Below, in pieces: positions 1 through 12,860 of a DNA stretch of 64,000 bases (position 1 is the stretch's first letter; every line of letters starts with the position of its first letter). Made by a program: the position numbers and the translations under genes. The DNA comes from Sparassis latifolia (Eukaryota > Basidiomycota > Agaricomycetes > Polyporales > Sparassidaceae). The notes below the pieces were generated by a model. The model was given only the letters and a program-made list of their open reading frames with translations. It did not search any database and had not been told where the DNA came from. The stretch is taken from NCBI GenBank assembly GCA_018466975.1, contig CM031555.1:1364001-1428000 (forward strand), given 5' to 3'.

Positions 1-1406
1 TGTCCGCGCACACATCGTGGTCTCAACGGGCTGTGCAGCGGTGGAATAGGACGGCCGACTTGGGAGGGGCAGCTGCTCGCAGGGATGACGCACACGCACA
101 TCGCGTCAGCACCCCGTGTCAGCGATACGCGCGAGATCCTGCCACGTGCCATCAGGACGATCAACGCCGCCCTTTTCTGGCGCCACTGACCACCGACCCT
201 CGCTCGACGCTGCGCACGGACCGCCTCGTCTTCCTCTTCCTTGTCTCCATTCCGGTCAAGCCCAGAAGCTGACTGTGCATTTCTCCCCGCGGAGGGTCGC
301 CCGGAGCGACACGCCGCTGACTCACACTCAATCGACCGTACAGGCGCATCAGCTTATGTACGCGCGATGGATCGATCGACCTGCTCGTGAAGCCGGCGGA
401 AGAGAATGACTGCCTGCAGAAGAGCAGCAGCTCGTCCAAGTCGTCGCTGCCTCCTAGTCTCTTCGACTATTTGAATATCTACTCGGGGCTCTCGCGAAGC
501 AGACACCTGCGCAGTACTTGCGCAGAGGACGGTAGGCGGTGTGGTGTGGCCTGTCGGGCACATAGCACATACGCGAACATTCGTCCCCTATTTCCGTCAG
601 CATCTTGACCAGCGGGCGCCCGGGCCGTCTATCGTCGTCATCCCCGCCTATGCGCTCTCCAACAGAACATTGACAGCCAGAATTTTGCTGACGTACAACA
701 TCGATCCTATATCCACGCGCCACTCGCCCGCTCCGCCATATCTAGCTTCCCCTCCACTCGCCCTCGTAAGCCCCATCCCCAGCTTAGTCCGCGCGGACAC
801 ACCATCTGATCCCCGGCCAATCGCGCCAACCCCCCGCTGATCAATCCGAACACTCGTGAAGGAGCGCGAACCGCAGAAGCACCGTGTCGAAACTGCTCGA
901 ACTTCGACGCACGCATTCGAGCAGAGTGCGATGGAGACTTCGACTGAGCAGCTGAGGATTCCCGGACGGGTCGGGACCGAGAACGAGAACCTCTGTGTGT
1001 GCGTTTCGCGTCGAGTGATGCCACCACGGCGTTTCAATGTCATTATCAGATCAGCTTATCGCGCCTTGTTCCCGATAACCACCGTCCGTTCGCCGGTACG
1101 GACACACGGAGCGATGCCGCCGATTACAGCAACGGGAATATTATGGCGTCACAGGGACGAAGAACGGGAACCGGGAGCGAGGACGTCGCGTCGACCGACG
1201 TTGATCAGCGCTCAGCGCTCAGCAAGTACTGCACACTCATCGGCATCCCTTGTTGCTCTAGTCGGGTGCCGTAAAACTATGCCATAAAACTAATAAAATA
1301 CTAAGAACACCGCGCATACAGCGGCATACGGCATCCAAAATCCAGAAAAAAAATCCATGGGTATGCAAGGTCCCCCAATCGCACAGCCGCGAAAATAACG
1401 AACCGT
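1..1406. other. No supportable gene; left-edge intergenic region
   Basis: Open frames here (for example plus 856-1287 and minus 648-1043) are arginine/serine-rich, resemble no family I know and lack convincing splice structure. The right end should hold the 3' untranslated region of the palmitoyltransferase gene, which ends at 1407. I see no tRNA, repeat array or transposon. Confidence 0.5.
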
Positions 1407-3944
1407 CTACTCGCCCTTCGCGCGCCCCTCCTCTGCCTCGGCCATCCACGCCTCCTGCACCAGCCCCGGGTTGATCTCGCGCTTGTCCTCCGTCGCGACC
1501 GCCGAAAAGTCGAGCCACGACATCCCCGCCGGCCGGCAGAGCACATACAGCAGGTTCCGCCGCCACGTCCCGTGCGAGAACGGGTTCGGGGGCGCAGGCC
1601 CGGGCACGAGCGACTTGTGCGCCTGTGCGCGAATCTGCCAGCAGAAACGTCGGTATACTCAGCGTCCGTCTCTCATGGTAATAATCGTAGTCCCGTAAAA
1701 ACTCGCTATGGAGACCCACCTGCTCGATCGTCGTCACGTTCAACAACAGCAACTGCACGGCCAAGTAAGAAAGGGATCAGCAACGCGATGCGAGAGCGAC
1801 GCACCCGAAGATGATACACGAGCAACGCCATCACAGGCCACAGGACGAGAATGGCCATCGAAAACCCGACTGCGCTCCTACGCCGTCCGCAGTCGCCAGC
1901 GCCCTGCGGAAGCTCGTACGGCTGTCGCGCGTCAGAAAATACAGGTGCAGCGCGGACGTGCATATCACCAGGATAATCGTGACAACCTGCCCCGCAGCAA
2001 TTTCAAGTGCGAAGCGCACCACACAGCATGAGACATCACATTACGGAACGCCAGAACGCGCAAGGGCGGCCGAATTTGAGTCCGAGCGTGGAAGATATGA
2101 CAGATGCCAGCCAACATGTGAGAACGAGATTGCAAATAGGGCAGAAGGAATTAAATGGTACCCACGGAGGAGAGGAGGAACGTGAAGAACGAGGTGTAGT
2201 TGCGCCTGCCGATGCAGTTGTTCACCCATTGACAGTGATGGTCACACCCATCCACGCAGTTGTCGCACTGCAAGCCAAACACCGCGAAAGGCCGCATTTC
2301 AGCGCGTCGTGTCGTGTCTTTTGTACACGTAAATAAAGCTAGGACTTACCATCTTGCAGTGGCATGATCGTGGTGGTCGGTATGTTCTGCATGTTGGACA
2401 ATACTTTGTGCGAACGCTAGCAGAATCAGGAATATCAATAGCAGACCTGCAAATCAAAGTGGCGAACAGCCTTACAATCCTGCTCGGACTTTGAGGTCGC
2501 GTGGTAATGGCGCACGGAGGCTCTCAGACGAACTATTCGGAGCAAACGGTGGCTCTGGGTCCAAATCCCGAGGCAAGATGCCCGGATCGCGAAACGCCTA
2601 CGCACAGCACTCCGCATGTCAGATCCATCTCAGCGCACGAACCGCACCCAGCCCACTCACCGTCGCAAGCATGCTCGAGATGGTCAGCAGACACATGTAC
2701 ACCCCCACCGCCGCGACCGCCGGGCTCTTATGGTGCCACCACCACACGCACGTCGTGCTAAACCACACGCCTGCGATGCCTAGCACGACGATCAGCGAAG
2801 CGACGAACGCCCGGGGGGAGTCGCCGCCAGTAAGCAGCCTGCCGCCGAGGAAGAACCGGTTGCGTGACTGGTGCAGCTGGTAGTTCCGCACGGGCTTGCC
2901 GGTCTCACGGTTGACCACGGGCACCATGGACAGCGAAACCTTCATGTCGGGTGGCGGGTGAGAAACGAAGGACATGTTCAGCGACGAAGTCGACGCCTGC
3001 GTCGGAGAGAGACTGTGCTTGTGCTGGACCCGCGGCGATATCGTCGAGCGAGCAACATTCAGCTCAAAGGTCATCCGCGCTACGGCGGTGGGAGATATAG
3101 GCGATGGCTCGATGGAGCGCGACGTCAGGCGCGTGTGCGCAAGTCCATTGCTCGTAATGGCCGATGTCGGGCTCGTCGCTGGAGACTTGTGGCTCCCATC
3201 GAAGCTGAAGCCCCGCTTAAACAGCTTCTCGAAACTGTCGCGCATCCGGCCGCCCGCACTCACGTTCGTCTCGCTCAGCCCATACGGCCCGCTCTGCGTC
3301 ACCACGGTCGGTCGGCGTGCTCTCGAGGTGCGCGACGGCCCAATCGGAAGTAGCGCTTCGCGGCTGGGCTTCACACTCGCGGACCTGGCGGAAGCGTCCA
3401 GTGTATGCTCCTGATCCTTAAACTCCTCCGTCGAATGCCCAATGCTATCCGTAGCGTCCGATTCGCGAATCTGGTGCTCGGAGAGTGGCGCGAGCCGTAA
3501 TACATCGAATGTGGGTGCTTCGGTGGACATGACGGACCCAGCACTTGATGGGCGCGAGGGGCGGGCCGGGGGTGGCGATGGGGGAGGATAACTAGGGCGT
3601 GAGGGGTGGAAGAAGGATGCAGAGGGGAGAATGCCACCTGCGTGGGTCGTACTAGAGCTATGTACAGGTCGGGGGTGGAAAAGTGGGATAGACGCGGAGA
3701 CAGGCATGGGGAGGGGATCTGCAGCGGTGATAGGATTTTGAGACGGATGGGAGCGCGATGAGACCACGGACTTGGGCCGTGTAGGACTCTTCGGGCTTGG
3801 GGGCACATTGCCGGAGGTGCTTCCGCTGTGGGGTCTGGACTGGATGGGAATACGGAGCGGAGGATTGCTTGTCGGGTTTGGAGAAAATGGGAGGTGAGTT
3901 ACAGTGCGATGTGACGCGGAAGGTAAAGAGTGTGGTGTCGCCAT
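1407..3944 (-). CDS. erf2: DHHC palmitoyltransferase, Erf2-like
   Basis: This is an integral-membrane S-acyltransferase that would attach palmitate to cysteines of Ras-type GTPases at the ER or Golgi. The first exon (2661-3944) encodes about 340 Ser/Pro-rich, probably disordered residues. It then gives the Erf2 signature [15 protein letters not shown] and two hydrophobic segments. Later exons give [16 protein letters not shown] and [16 protein letters not shown]. The catalytic cysteine-rich domain [18 protein letters not shown], followed by IGRRNYTSF, lies near 2180-2280. The C-terminus carries the family motif [19 protein letters not shown]. The start at 3944 is the first true ATG of the open frame; the upstream extension would begin with TTG. 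Introns occur at about 2598-2660, 2420-2475 and 2280-2350, and more lie before the last exon. Family assignment is firm; Ras as the substrate is inferred from yeast. Confidence 0.9.
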
Positions 3945-5058
3945 AAGAGAACGATTCGGGGATGTAGTACAGGCTGCGGTGTGCAATAACGTTGGGTGTG
4001 CAGATTCAGACGTAGCTGACTAGTGTGTGAAAGCAATGGCGTCAACGTCGTCTGGAGTGCACTGCTCGCATGCACGGTAGCTGTAGATATTAGAATTAGA
4101 TATGAACAACGCCTTCAGCACGACCTGCGGGGCTGAGCAAAGGTTGAGCTGAGCTTATAATTTTAAACAACCTGCTTCCCCTTGCAGGGCTACGTACTTT
4201 CCCGGGTTGTAGATACTCTGATTCAACCTTCGTGCCTCAGCACAATCGTGTGCTTCGCGTCTTGTTTCCTCGAGAGGGTCTTTGGAAAGAAGTACAGAGA
4301 CAGGCCTTTGCAAGTGCGCCAGATCCTGAGGTTGCAAGCAGATGAAGGTCGAATCAGCATAGCAAGCGCCCGTCGACAATCGAAGTTTTCGTAATCGATT
4401 TCAACTACTATCGGGCAATCTGGTCTAGTTGTGCAATTTCGTCCTTTCGCCGCATTCCGCTGCACTAAAAATCAGCAATAAATATGCCGTAGATGTGTAT
4501 GATCCCAAATACGTTGGCCGCGCAACTTGGGGGTCCAACTCAGAGCGAAAGGGTGCAAAGTCTGTGAATTGCAAGTCGGGTGTGAATTCAGGCGTGACAG
4601 TGGAGCGCACTATTTTAAACTCCGACTGTAGGGAGATTAAGGGAACGGCACCTCGGCAAGCGTGACGATCTGTGACAGCTTTGGGTGCAAACGAGTCTCT
4701 TCACTGCGTTCAGTCTCGGGGTCGCACAACATCAGAAAAAAAATTGGGAGTCACACAGAAGGTAGTTCATATGTTGTATATTTGATCCAAAAGGTTTGAA
4801 GGAAAACGGGCTGGATTTGAGGAAACGGTGACAGAGATGCAATCGTGATTGCATTACTGGGGTAACGATAGTACCGGAGGATTAATCAATATTGAGTCCA
4901 TAGTAAACCTTGAGCGCCGTCTTAATTATCGACCTCTGGACCAATATTAACCCTGCTGAGTATTAATATTTCCGCCCATTTGTTGGGGCGCACAATTGCC
5001 AACATGATCTGGATAATAGGCTAAACTCGTACGAAAATACATCCTGCGGCACCAGCTG
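3945..5058. other. Intergenic region with no gene seen
   Basis: This holds the presumed promoter of the palmitoyltransferase gene (left side) and the 3' flank of the Sac-domain gene (right side). The part from about 4740 to 5040 is AT-rich, with short TATTAATATT-like stretches. I see no coding or RNA gene. Confidence 0.4.
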
Positions 5059-8000
5059 TCAACCACCCAGCCACAACAGCCTCTTCACGCCATACTCCAT
5101 TTTCGCATACACGCTCGTCATCCGCTGCGCCTCATTCAGGCTGCACCATTCCACGTCAGCAAAACGTACAACTCGAATGTTAACGCACTTAGAACTCACC
5201 TCACAATATCCGCCTCCGCGACAAACCTGCCCTGTCCCCCACCGGCATCCTCGCATGCACGCTGGATAGTCCCCACAATCAACTCCACGGCGTCTTTGCA
5301 GTTCGCCGCGCTCGCCAGCTCGTCCGCAGGCTCTATGAAGCTGCCGGACGCGCGCCGCGTGCGTGCGGCGTCCACAGGCAGGGCCTTGAACGCTGCGAAC
5401 GTCGTCTCATGCCCGATCACTGGCGCAGCTGCATTCGACAGTATGCGCGACAACGGCGTGTTGCCTCTCAGCATAAACGGCGTTGGCCGGAACGGTGTCA
5501 GTGAAGATGGGTCAGGCGGTGAAATATCGAGGCTGTTCCGCAGAGAGTAACTTGTGACACGGGTATCCTGTCCAATATTGCGCCACGTAACTATGAAGCC
5601 GGCGTTCTGGATGGGGTCGCGGCTGCCATCTTCCAGAGGCGATAAGATGTAGGCGCCTGCAACTGATTAAGACCTACGCAGTCAAGAGGAGATCAATCAT
5701 CACCTTTCGTTATTCCTACAATGTCTCGGAGTGGTACACGGGTATACATCTTCACTTTCTCTAGGGTATAATCATAACTCTAGTCAAATGTTAGTCGAAG
5801 AATAGCGGTTGTAGTTTGGTAAAAACTTACTATGATGTATAGTGCCTTCACACTCTGAAAATGTTCCGTCAGTTTTGCATGACACTCACCACCACCATAC
5901 AAACGTCATGATAAACACCACTCACAATCAGCAACACTTTCTCCTCCCACTTATCGCCAATCTTCGTGTTCATCTCCACAGGAGCGAACAGCGTCCACCC
6001 GGAGAGCAGCCGCTCTCCGTCTGACAGCAAACGGCTCACGCACGTCGCGACGGCATCAGCCCTGATCCTTGAGATGCGGATGAGATCCCGTGGGTCCGTC
6101 GACTGTAGCTTGACGAGAAACTCCGAAAACACGGAGATCGTGCGATTGCCGAGCATGAAGTCGATGACCGCCTGGCTGAACCAGTCCGCGAACGTCGAGG
6201 TATACATCCTGCACGCGCCGAGTGTGAGCACACACACCCATGCGTGCGGGGACCTCGAGTGACGTACCTTGCCAGGGAGTTTACACCATCATTGAGCAGG
6301 CCTGTCAGGTCGCGCTTGCCTGTCCTGCAGCAGATCTGGTGAGAGTCAAAGAAGCTCGCAAAGAAGAGATGCAGACCTCGTGAAGTCACCCTGTAACAAG
6401 CGACATGAGCGTGTGGTGGTGTCTTACATGAAATGGAACGAACCTTCAGCGCAGACGTTCCGGTGCTGCACAACCATGAGGCACGAGCAATAACGCGGGG
6501 ATTTATGGTACTTACTATGCACGACTAATGGCGTCCCCATTATTCGCCCAGACTATTGACGTTTATAAGTCACGTGTGGGTAGAGACAGCTGGATGACGA
6601 ACCGTCGTTGAACACGATGTCTGTCTCCGTCCGCTTGTCCTCCGCGTTGAGGAGAGCTACAGCCCCAAGCTGTCTGTTCAACACATGGCGCGCAAAGGCC
6701 GACTGCGACGGAAAGACGTCAGGTGTCGAAGGTCTGCGTGCAATAATGTGCACTTTCCTCCACGACGTTCGTTCGATCTAGGCCGTCGATGCAGTTCACA
6801 CGGAAGATGCCTTTCTGCTGCGACATGATAGAGCCGTCGGAGATCCAGAAGTATCTAAACGCAGCTGTCAGGCGCTTGCGACATGAATCTGACACACCAT
6901 GCGCACCCTTGGTTCTCGAATGTGCGTTCTAGCGTACTGATGAGATTGGTGATCTTCTCGTACCTAGTACGCGTCCGTGCTATGAGCAAACATCCACAGC
7001 TTTGATAGAGTCAACTCACTTCATACCCTTCGTCTCTGAATGGAAGTCGTATGCATGGTATCTGGGAAGCAAACTCAACAAATGACCGCACAATCAGCGG
7101 CACGTAAACTCGCACTGGACATCTTTGGAATTCAGCTCCTGGACATAATTCCGATACGAGTTCGTAACCGCCGCTTCCTTTCCATGCTGTTCTGCTAGAT
7201 TGACGACCGTCTGGGCCGACGTCAGTTTCTGAAAACGCATTGGTGCAAGAACACACACATGAGGACCGTAGCGTGGGATGGTCTTCAGAAAGTGACGCTT
7301 CAGCGCTTCTAGGTTCTGTGCATGGCTCCTGTCGGGAGACAACTGGGGTGCAGGCTTGAGACTGTAGCCCTGTTGGTTCCAATACAGGGGAACTATCGGG
7401 AGAAGGACACCTGAGATTAGCTCAAGAAATTCAAGGCACACTTACTAGATCCGCGAATCTGGACATGACTGAAGACGTTCGAGAAACCTTCGCGCTTCGC
7501 TTGCATTAGCGAGGGTCTCGTGCCGTCATAAGGAACACGACACACCTCGACGCGTATTACAGCCTCCGTCTCGACGAAGTTCGCGACGTTCGCCTGATCG
7601 TCGATACCTCGACGCTGGTACCGCAATCCAGCACGATCTCGAGACCGTCTCGAAACTAGGATATAGTCGACAGGTGCGGAGTCGCCCTCTTCGCCTTCCA
7701 CCGGCTCTCGAGGAACATGGAAGGACGCGATTTGGTAGAAACCCTGCATGATGGGGAGGACGTACGGATGCAGCTACAGGACCGAATTGTAGTTCAGTTT
7801 GAATGATATCAGATGCATGCAACTGACCCCAGCATCAACGAAAGGTTTAGACAACCACTCGTTCCACCAAAAGTGGCGGTCTACTCTGCGCCATAGTGGA
7901 AGAGTCGGAAATGGCTCCGCTAAAACATCAACTTTGTCGCCGACTGGGCTTATTTGTTTCGACTCATCCAGCGCGTTCAGCTCAGCAAGGAGACTGGTAT

Positions 8001-9308
8001 GCTTCTTCGCTCTTGCCATCAATTCGTGTTTGTGCTGGAGCGATCGCGTGATATCTGAGACGATAAAACATACCGACCCATTAATACGCACATGCAACAT
8101 AGTGTGTATACATGCCTTGGGCAAGACGCACCAAAGTTGTAGGCAAAGTACATGCCTCCACGTGTGAATTCCCGGATGCATTCGCGGACAATCTTGATCT
8201 CAAGTTCAGAGTGTCTCTGCTCTGTGGTCCTTGGTGGAGGTGCGGTCGATGCCAGGATGGAGTTCAAGACTTGCTCGGGCTCCTCAGTGCTTTCCTTTAT
8301 GATCGCGTCCAAAGACAAGCGATCCTCTTCTCGTGCATCCACGTCTTCCTCTTCCACTTCTCCGCGAGTACTCAACGGCTTTTTAGCCAGTTTTGACCAG
8401 AATGATAGTCGTTCTGTCAGCACTTTGACGACCGTGTCAGATTTTAGCGAAAAGTCCGACGATGGAGTGGATACGATGGACGAAGACAGTGACGCAACGG
8501 ATGATGACGGTGAAGGGGGAGAAGGATCATCATCCTGTGGAGGAAACTCATGAGTGTGAAGAGGCGTCATTAACTTCACCTCGTCCTCGCTCGCGAATTT
8601 GACCTGTGTAGTGCGAGGCTCTGAGGAAACCTCCTCTATGACCGGACCTTCTGGGGCGGATTCATCAGACTCAACTGGGAGCAAAGACAGGCGGGGATTA
8701 GCATTATTGCGCGAGGCAAGCGCACTTATGACCGCGCGAGCACGATCTTCCGTGAGCGGGATCGCCGTGACGCCCTTCACGCTGTACACGGCGTGGCTGA
8801 CGTCGAATACTAACCAAGATCAACTTGGAATAATATGTCAATCGCCAAAAACTCACAATGTCCAACCTCAGATCGTTGAGACACTACAAGCAAGTACGGC
8901 GCTATGAAAGAGGTGTTCAACCTCGGCTACGACTGACCGTACCAGGGCTCAAGTACCAGAAAACAAGTTCAGGATCCCCACGATCCCATAGACCACAACA
9001 CTCTCCGCCCAGTTGGTATCCTTGACACCTTGATCGGTCGGTACTTCAAGGACCTGGCCTGTCTTGCCCCACTCTATGCGTACATTTGTTCCGTGTTCTG
9101 TTTGGCCATGGTAATGCGGCCTCAGCAGAAGGCCTTGTGGGGTCGCCAGGATTGCAATGTGCTCATGAGGACAAGGATGCGGCATCGGCGGTACCACGAA
9201 TTTTGGATGCAATCCGGTCGTGTGCACGGTCGGGTTGGTGGGCGGAGGCGCCGGTGCAGGCACATTCTTGGGAGGAGATTTGAAAGACTTGGAGAGAAAT
9301 CGTTTCAT
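5059..9308 (-). CDS. SacI-domain phosphoinositide phosphatase, Sac2/INPP5F-like
   Basis: This is a predicted phosphoinositide phosphatase acting on monophosphorylated inositol lipids of endocytic or Golgi membranes. The N-terminus starts [19 protein letters not shown] and enters the Sac domain at [15 protein letters not shown] Ser/acid-rich insertion follows (8100-8789). The Sac core includes IPLYWNQQ and the end of [12 protein letters not shown] then [13 protein letters not shown]. The catalytic loop reads [13 protein letters not shown] near 6770-6805, so the CX5R residues are present, but Gly stands where most Sac enzymes have Cys. Downstream, [19 protein letters not shown] and KWEEKVLLI match the hSac2 domain that separates this type from Sac1 and Fig4. 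The last codons [20 protein letters not shown] are joined across an intron near 5150-5205. The gene has many small introns. Confidence 0.85.
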
Positions 9309-9455
9309 GGCAGGCGACGCACGTGTGGTAGTACATGCAGCATATGTACGCTGCAGAGAGAAAGTCGCGAAACGATCCTCAGAGCTCGCGGTAAAGAAAC
9401 ATTCAAAGGTCACGACTCAATGCAAGTAGCACGCGGTCACGACATCTTGTTCATT

Positions 9456-9486
9456 TATGTACATATTTATGTACATAGTATGTACC
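9456..9486. repeat. Two tandem TATGTACATA palindromes plus a third partial copy
   Basis: TATGTACATA occurs at 9456-9465 and 9468-9477, 12 bp apart. A degenerate copy TATGTACC follows at 9479-9486. Each perfect copy is self-complementary and contains TGTACATA on both strands. The cluster lies just past the proteasome beta-5 stop codon and upstream of the Sac-domain gene start, so it could act in the 3' UTR of the first or the promoter of the second. Confidence 0.7.
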
Positions 9487-9556
9487 TGACTCTCCGCGCG
9501 TGCTGATCGATCCCATCTCGACACATATATTACACAATCACAATAAGCACACATGA

Positions 9557-10835
9557 CTAACCTTCAGCGACAGGCTCTGGAGGCGGGTTCGCTGAACTAC
9601 GCCCTTCCATACGAACATCATATCCATAGCCACCAACGCCTCCGGGCCCGTTGTAGTGCATCTCTGAAACGTCGTAGTTGCCTGCAGAAGTGATGAGAAA
9701 ACCAGCAGTTGATCTCCACATTCTACTGCAAAATACGCACCAATGAACCTCCACCCATCTTCCTTGACATGGTAGAGGTTGATAGTGTTTCCGGAGAAGG
9801 CATCACGATGACCGGCGGCATAGATACTTCTCCTTCCAAGCTCTTGTGCTTCCTCATCCGTCAGATCCCAATGGTACCCTTGATCCAGAACACCATACGC
9901 AAATGTGCTTCCAGAACCAACAGAGAATATGTCACCCTTGAGGCGTGTGCCATCAGAGTCGACATAGAAGATCGCTGGTCCCTAGAACATGCGCAACAGA
10001 GTTCAGTGATGTGATCCGACCTGATAGGAAGAAGCATAGCGGGACGTACGGTCTTATCCCAGCCACAGATCATGGTACCCTGACATGCACAGTCCTAGGT
10101 CAGTTGCTGGTCGCATAATTTACAGAACAGTAATACCATGCTGAGGCCCATGCCTTTGTAACTGTATACCAAATTACTGAGGTACTTGCTGGCAGCCGCT
10201 ACGGAGATGCGTTCGCGGTTGCGGAGCTCATGCAGCCGGCACTGTATGCCGAGGTACGTCTCCCAGTACTGGCAGTCAGCTAAGTCGCCAATTCAGCATC
10301 CAAAACACCAGTTATCAAAACCAACAGACATACCAGCACCACCAGCCATCGTACCAAGTAAATACGGGTTGATCTCAATGACCTTCTTGACGGTTCCAGA
10401 TGCTGTGTATCCTCCATGATGCCTACTTTGCTGTTACGCGTGAGCAGATCACGTACCGACATAACTTCCTGCAGTGGCCCTAGAATCCACAGCGACGATC
10501 ACTCCCCCCTTGAACCTGAAGGCTAAAGTCGTTGTTCCGTGCTTGATTTTGATTCTGCAAGAGGGATCCGCATGGTCATCTGTGTGCGATCTAAGGAAAG
10601 CAGAGGGCTGGTGCGCATTGTTAGCTTGCTCTAATGTGGCCCTTCTATTTGATAGACTCACGTCTGGTACGGCGGGGATAGAGAATGTCGGTACGCCATT
10701 AGCGACATTACCAAAACCTGCTGCAGAGCCCCACATGCTCTCTGAGACGTCTTCATCTTCCCCAAGGATCTCCTTAGCCCTCCGCAACTCTGCGACTGCA
10801 CCGGTCGAGGAGAATCGGTTTGCAAAAGTGTTCAT
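9557..10835 (-). CDS. PRE2: 20S proteasome subunit beta type-5 (chymotrypsin-like)
   Basis: This is the catalytic beta-5 subunit of the 20S proteasome core. It is made as a proprotein that self-cleaves to expose an N-terminal threonine. From the ATG at 10835, about 80 propeptide residues precede the active-site segment [20 protein letters not shown]; Thr1 follows the Gly. Later exons encode the beta-5 sequence around [20 protein letters not shown] and [17 protein letters not shown], then [18 protein letters not shown]. The C-terminus is [15 protein letters not shown] followed by a short Gly/Pro-rich tail ending PEPVAEG. Length and motif order match the family. The gene is split by several short introns. 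Its 3' flank carries paired TATGTACATA elements. Confidence 0.97.
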
Positions 10836-11296
10836 GGTGGGCGCGAGCGTAGGTAAAGCCTGAAGGAGGTGACGCGGCCGGACGCGTCGCACAAAGTACC
10901 AACCACGTGCCACCGGTCAAGCGCCCGAATCGGGACATCTATTCTAGAAACTGCACGGTCCAGTTACAGAGAAGTATCGGTAGCTACAAAAACGACGCCA
11001 AATCAAATGAATGGAAAAAATGCAACAGAGTATAACTGATAGTAAGACGAAAACCTGCATGAAGAAATTGTCATGTTCGTTCTGGCCCGAAGAGCAAGAT
11101 CGAAACCTGCTTCAAGTTTGGCGGACGAAGTTTTCCTTAAGACAGCTTGAGAAGTTAATGCCAGTGGAATGGGTGAGCATGCGAATGTCACCGTGATTTT
11201 ATATCACAGGCTCCCATAGCTTTCCATCTGCTAGGCTTTTATGCAAGACAACTTGCTTTTCCAAAACGTTGCAGCCTCCCTAGCCGGACAGAATTT
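10836..11296. other. Intergenic region; beta-5 promoter side
   Basis: It separates the beta-5 start from the methyltransferase stop, both on the minus strand, so it should contain the beta-5 promoter and the methyltransferase 3' end. The short plus-strand frame at 11011-11196 has no recognisable features. Confidence 0.4.
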
Positions 11297-12860
11297 TCAC
11301 GCCGCCTTCACTGCCCAGGCGAACGACCAGCGGCTGTATAGGTGAGCTCGCAATTCGCGTAGTTCGGCAGAGGCTTCGCGCAGCATAGTTTCCACCCGCT
11401 CCGGTAAGTAGCCTTCACTATGAGGTGGAAGAACAAATTGAGCTATTATATATAAAGTCCTGCGTAGACTTACCTCATAAGTAAAGGCTCCATACCCGCA
11501 ATGTAACCAAGGCAATCCGTGCGCAACATCTCTGATATACTCTTCTCTCGTTCGTCTCCTGTGCCCAAATGAGGAACTGCCTGACGGTCGAGCTGAAGCG
11601 AGGCTTACGGTAACGCCACGGGCCGATAGGGATAAACTTTTTGTCCCACCCGACTTGGGTGAGAGAGTCTATCGACCTAAGCCACGTTGGGTTCATGGAA
11701 GAGGAATCAATGTCACCGCCTTTGGTTTTCATTGCACTATAAGCAGCAAAGAAGACCTTATTGGTCCAAGAGAAGCCTGGAGTGCCGGGCTCACTCAAGG
11801 AAATCGGCCTCTGGTCTTCGTCGTAGAGCTGCATGTCGCCGTCCCCCAGGAGCAGGACACCCTCGGGTCGGAGAACCTGTTCAAGTTCACGTAGTAGCGC
11901 AGGGAAATCACGAATCTTATGTCAGTCGTTAGATGGCGGAGTGAAAACGAACGAGAATGGTACTGACACCTGCAGAAACCGACCGGACATGTACAACATC
12001 AAAACTATTTCTGTAGTGAGAAAACCCCAGATTGGCCTGCGCCAATTTCAATGTGCACATTCTACAAGAGTTGAACGACTCACATCGTCAATCTCGAACC
12101 TATCACAGCAAAACATTAGGGTAGTTGTTCAAGGTGAGGGACCCGTTTACATACCGACAATTACGGGGTATTTCCCTGCGCAGATGTAGTAAAGGAGGAT
12201 AAGCTGCGCGGAGCTTAGGAAGAGAAGATGTAGTTACCCGCTGTTGAGTCTAGGCGGGACGAGGTCGATCCCAACGACGTCGCAATAGGGAAATTCAATT
12301 GCCATCTCAATCGCCCTGATTCGACATCAGCGGAGATAACATCCGTTTGTATCGAGAATTTACCAGCTTGCGCTTCCTGTACCGACGTCTAAGATCGCAG
12401 GTCTACGATCCGTGCGCGGACGGAGTGCTCTCCATACGTGTTCCGCTGCCGGATACAACCTGCCAAGAGTGAGCGTAATGATGCGGTGCTGCAAATCAAG
12501 TCGCCTGTGTTCCTCGTTGTCCTTTTAATTCAGGAAAGTCAGTCGTAGAGGGGCATTAACTAGCGATGAGATCGTCCGTACTGCTGGAAGAAAATATGTC
12601 TGAAATCTTCCATATTAGTAGTGGTCTCACGATATGCACGCTGCCTCTCACTTCATTCTGATTATTCAACATGCGCCCATACACATTGCGGAACTACAAA
12701 CAATAAAAATATTACCAGTGATTTTGTCCAAGCAAGTGCCAAGCCTCGAACCTACCATTACTTTGCCGTCGACTGACGAAGTGAACGAATACAACGAAGG
12801 AGCGGGACTGCCTGACCGCGAGTTAGAGTCATCCTCATTCGTGTTCTGGTTTTGTGGCAT
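11297..12860 (-). CDS. Class I SAM-dependent methyltransferase
   Basis: This is a predicted S-adenosylmethionine methyltransferase of a family common in agaricomycetes; its substrate is unknown. The first exon starts MPQNQNTNEDDSNSRSG and is disordered. The middle contains a DLQH-type helix, then motif I PAILDVGTGSASW near 12370-12420, which binds SAM. A later exon encodes VLRPEGVLLLGDGDMQLYDE and then WLRSIDSLTQVGWDKKFIPIGPW. The final exon reads YLPERVETMLREASAEL and ends RWSFAWAVKAA. The start is the first ATG in frame. The last junction near 11410-11475 is not resolved: a GTAAGT donor and the obvious acceptor give a 56-bp intron that would create a stop, while reading straight through stays open. 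The family is clear, the 3' exon structure is not. Confidence 0.83.

Noticed and set aside
648..1043. 131-residue minus-strand open frame
   Set aside because: Arg/Ser-rich, no homology pattern, and overlaps equally long frames on the other strand.
856..1287. 143-residue plus-strand open frame
   Set aside because: Composition is like random GC-rich DNA, and no family motif or splice structure is visible.
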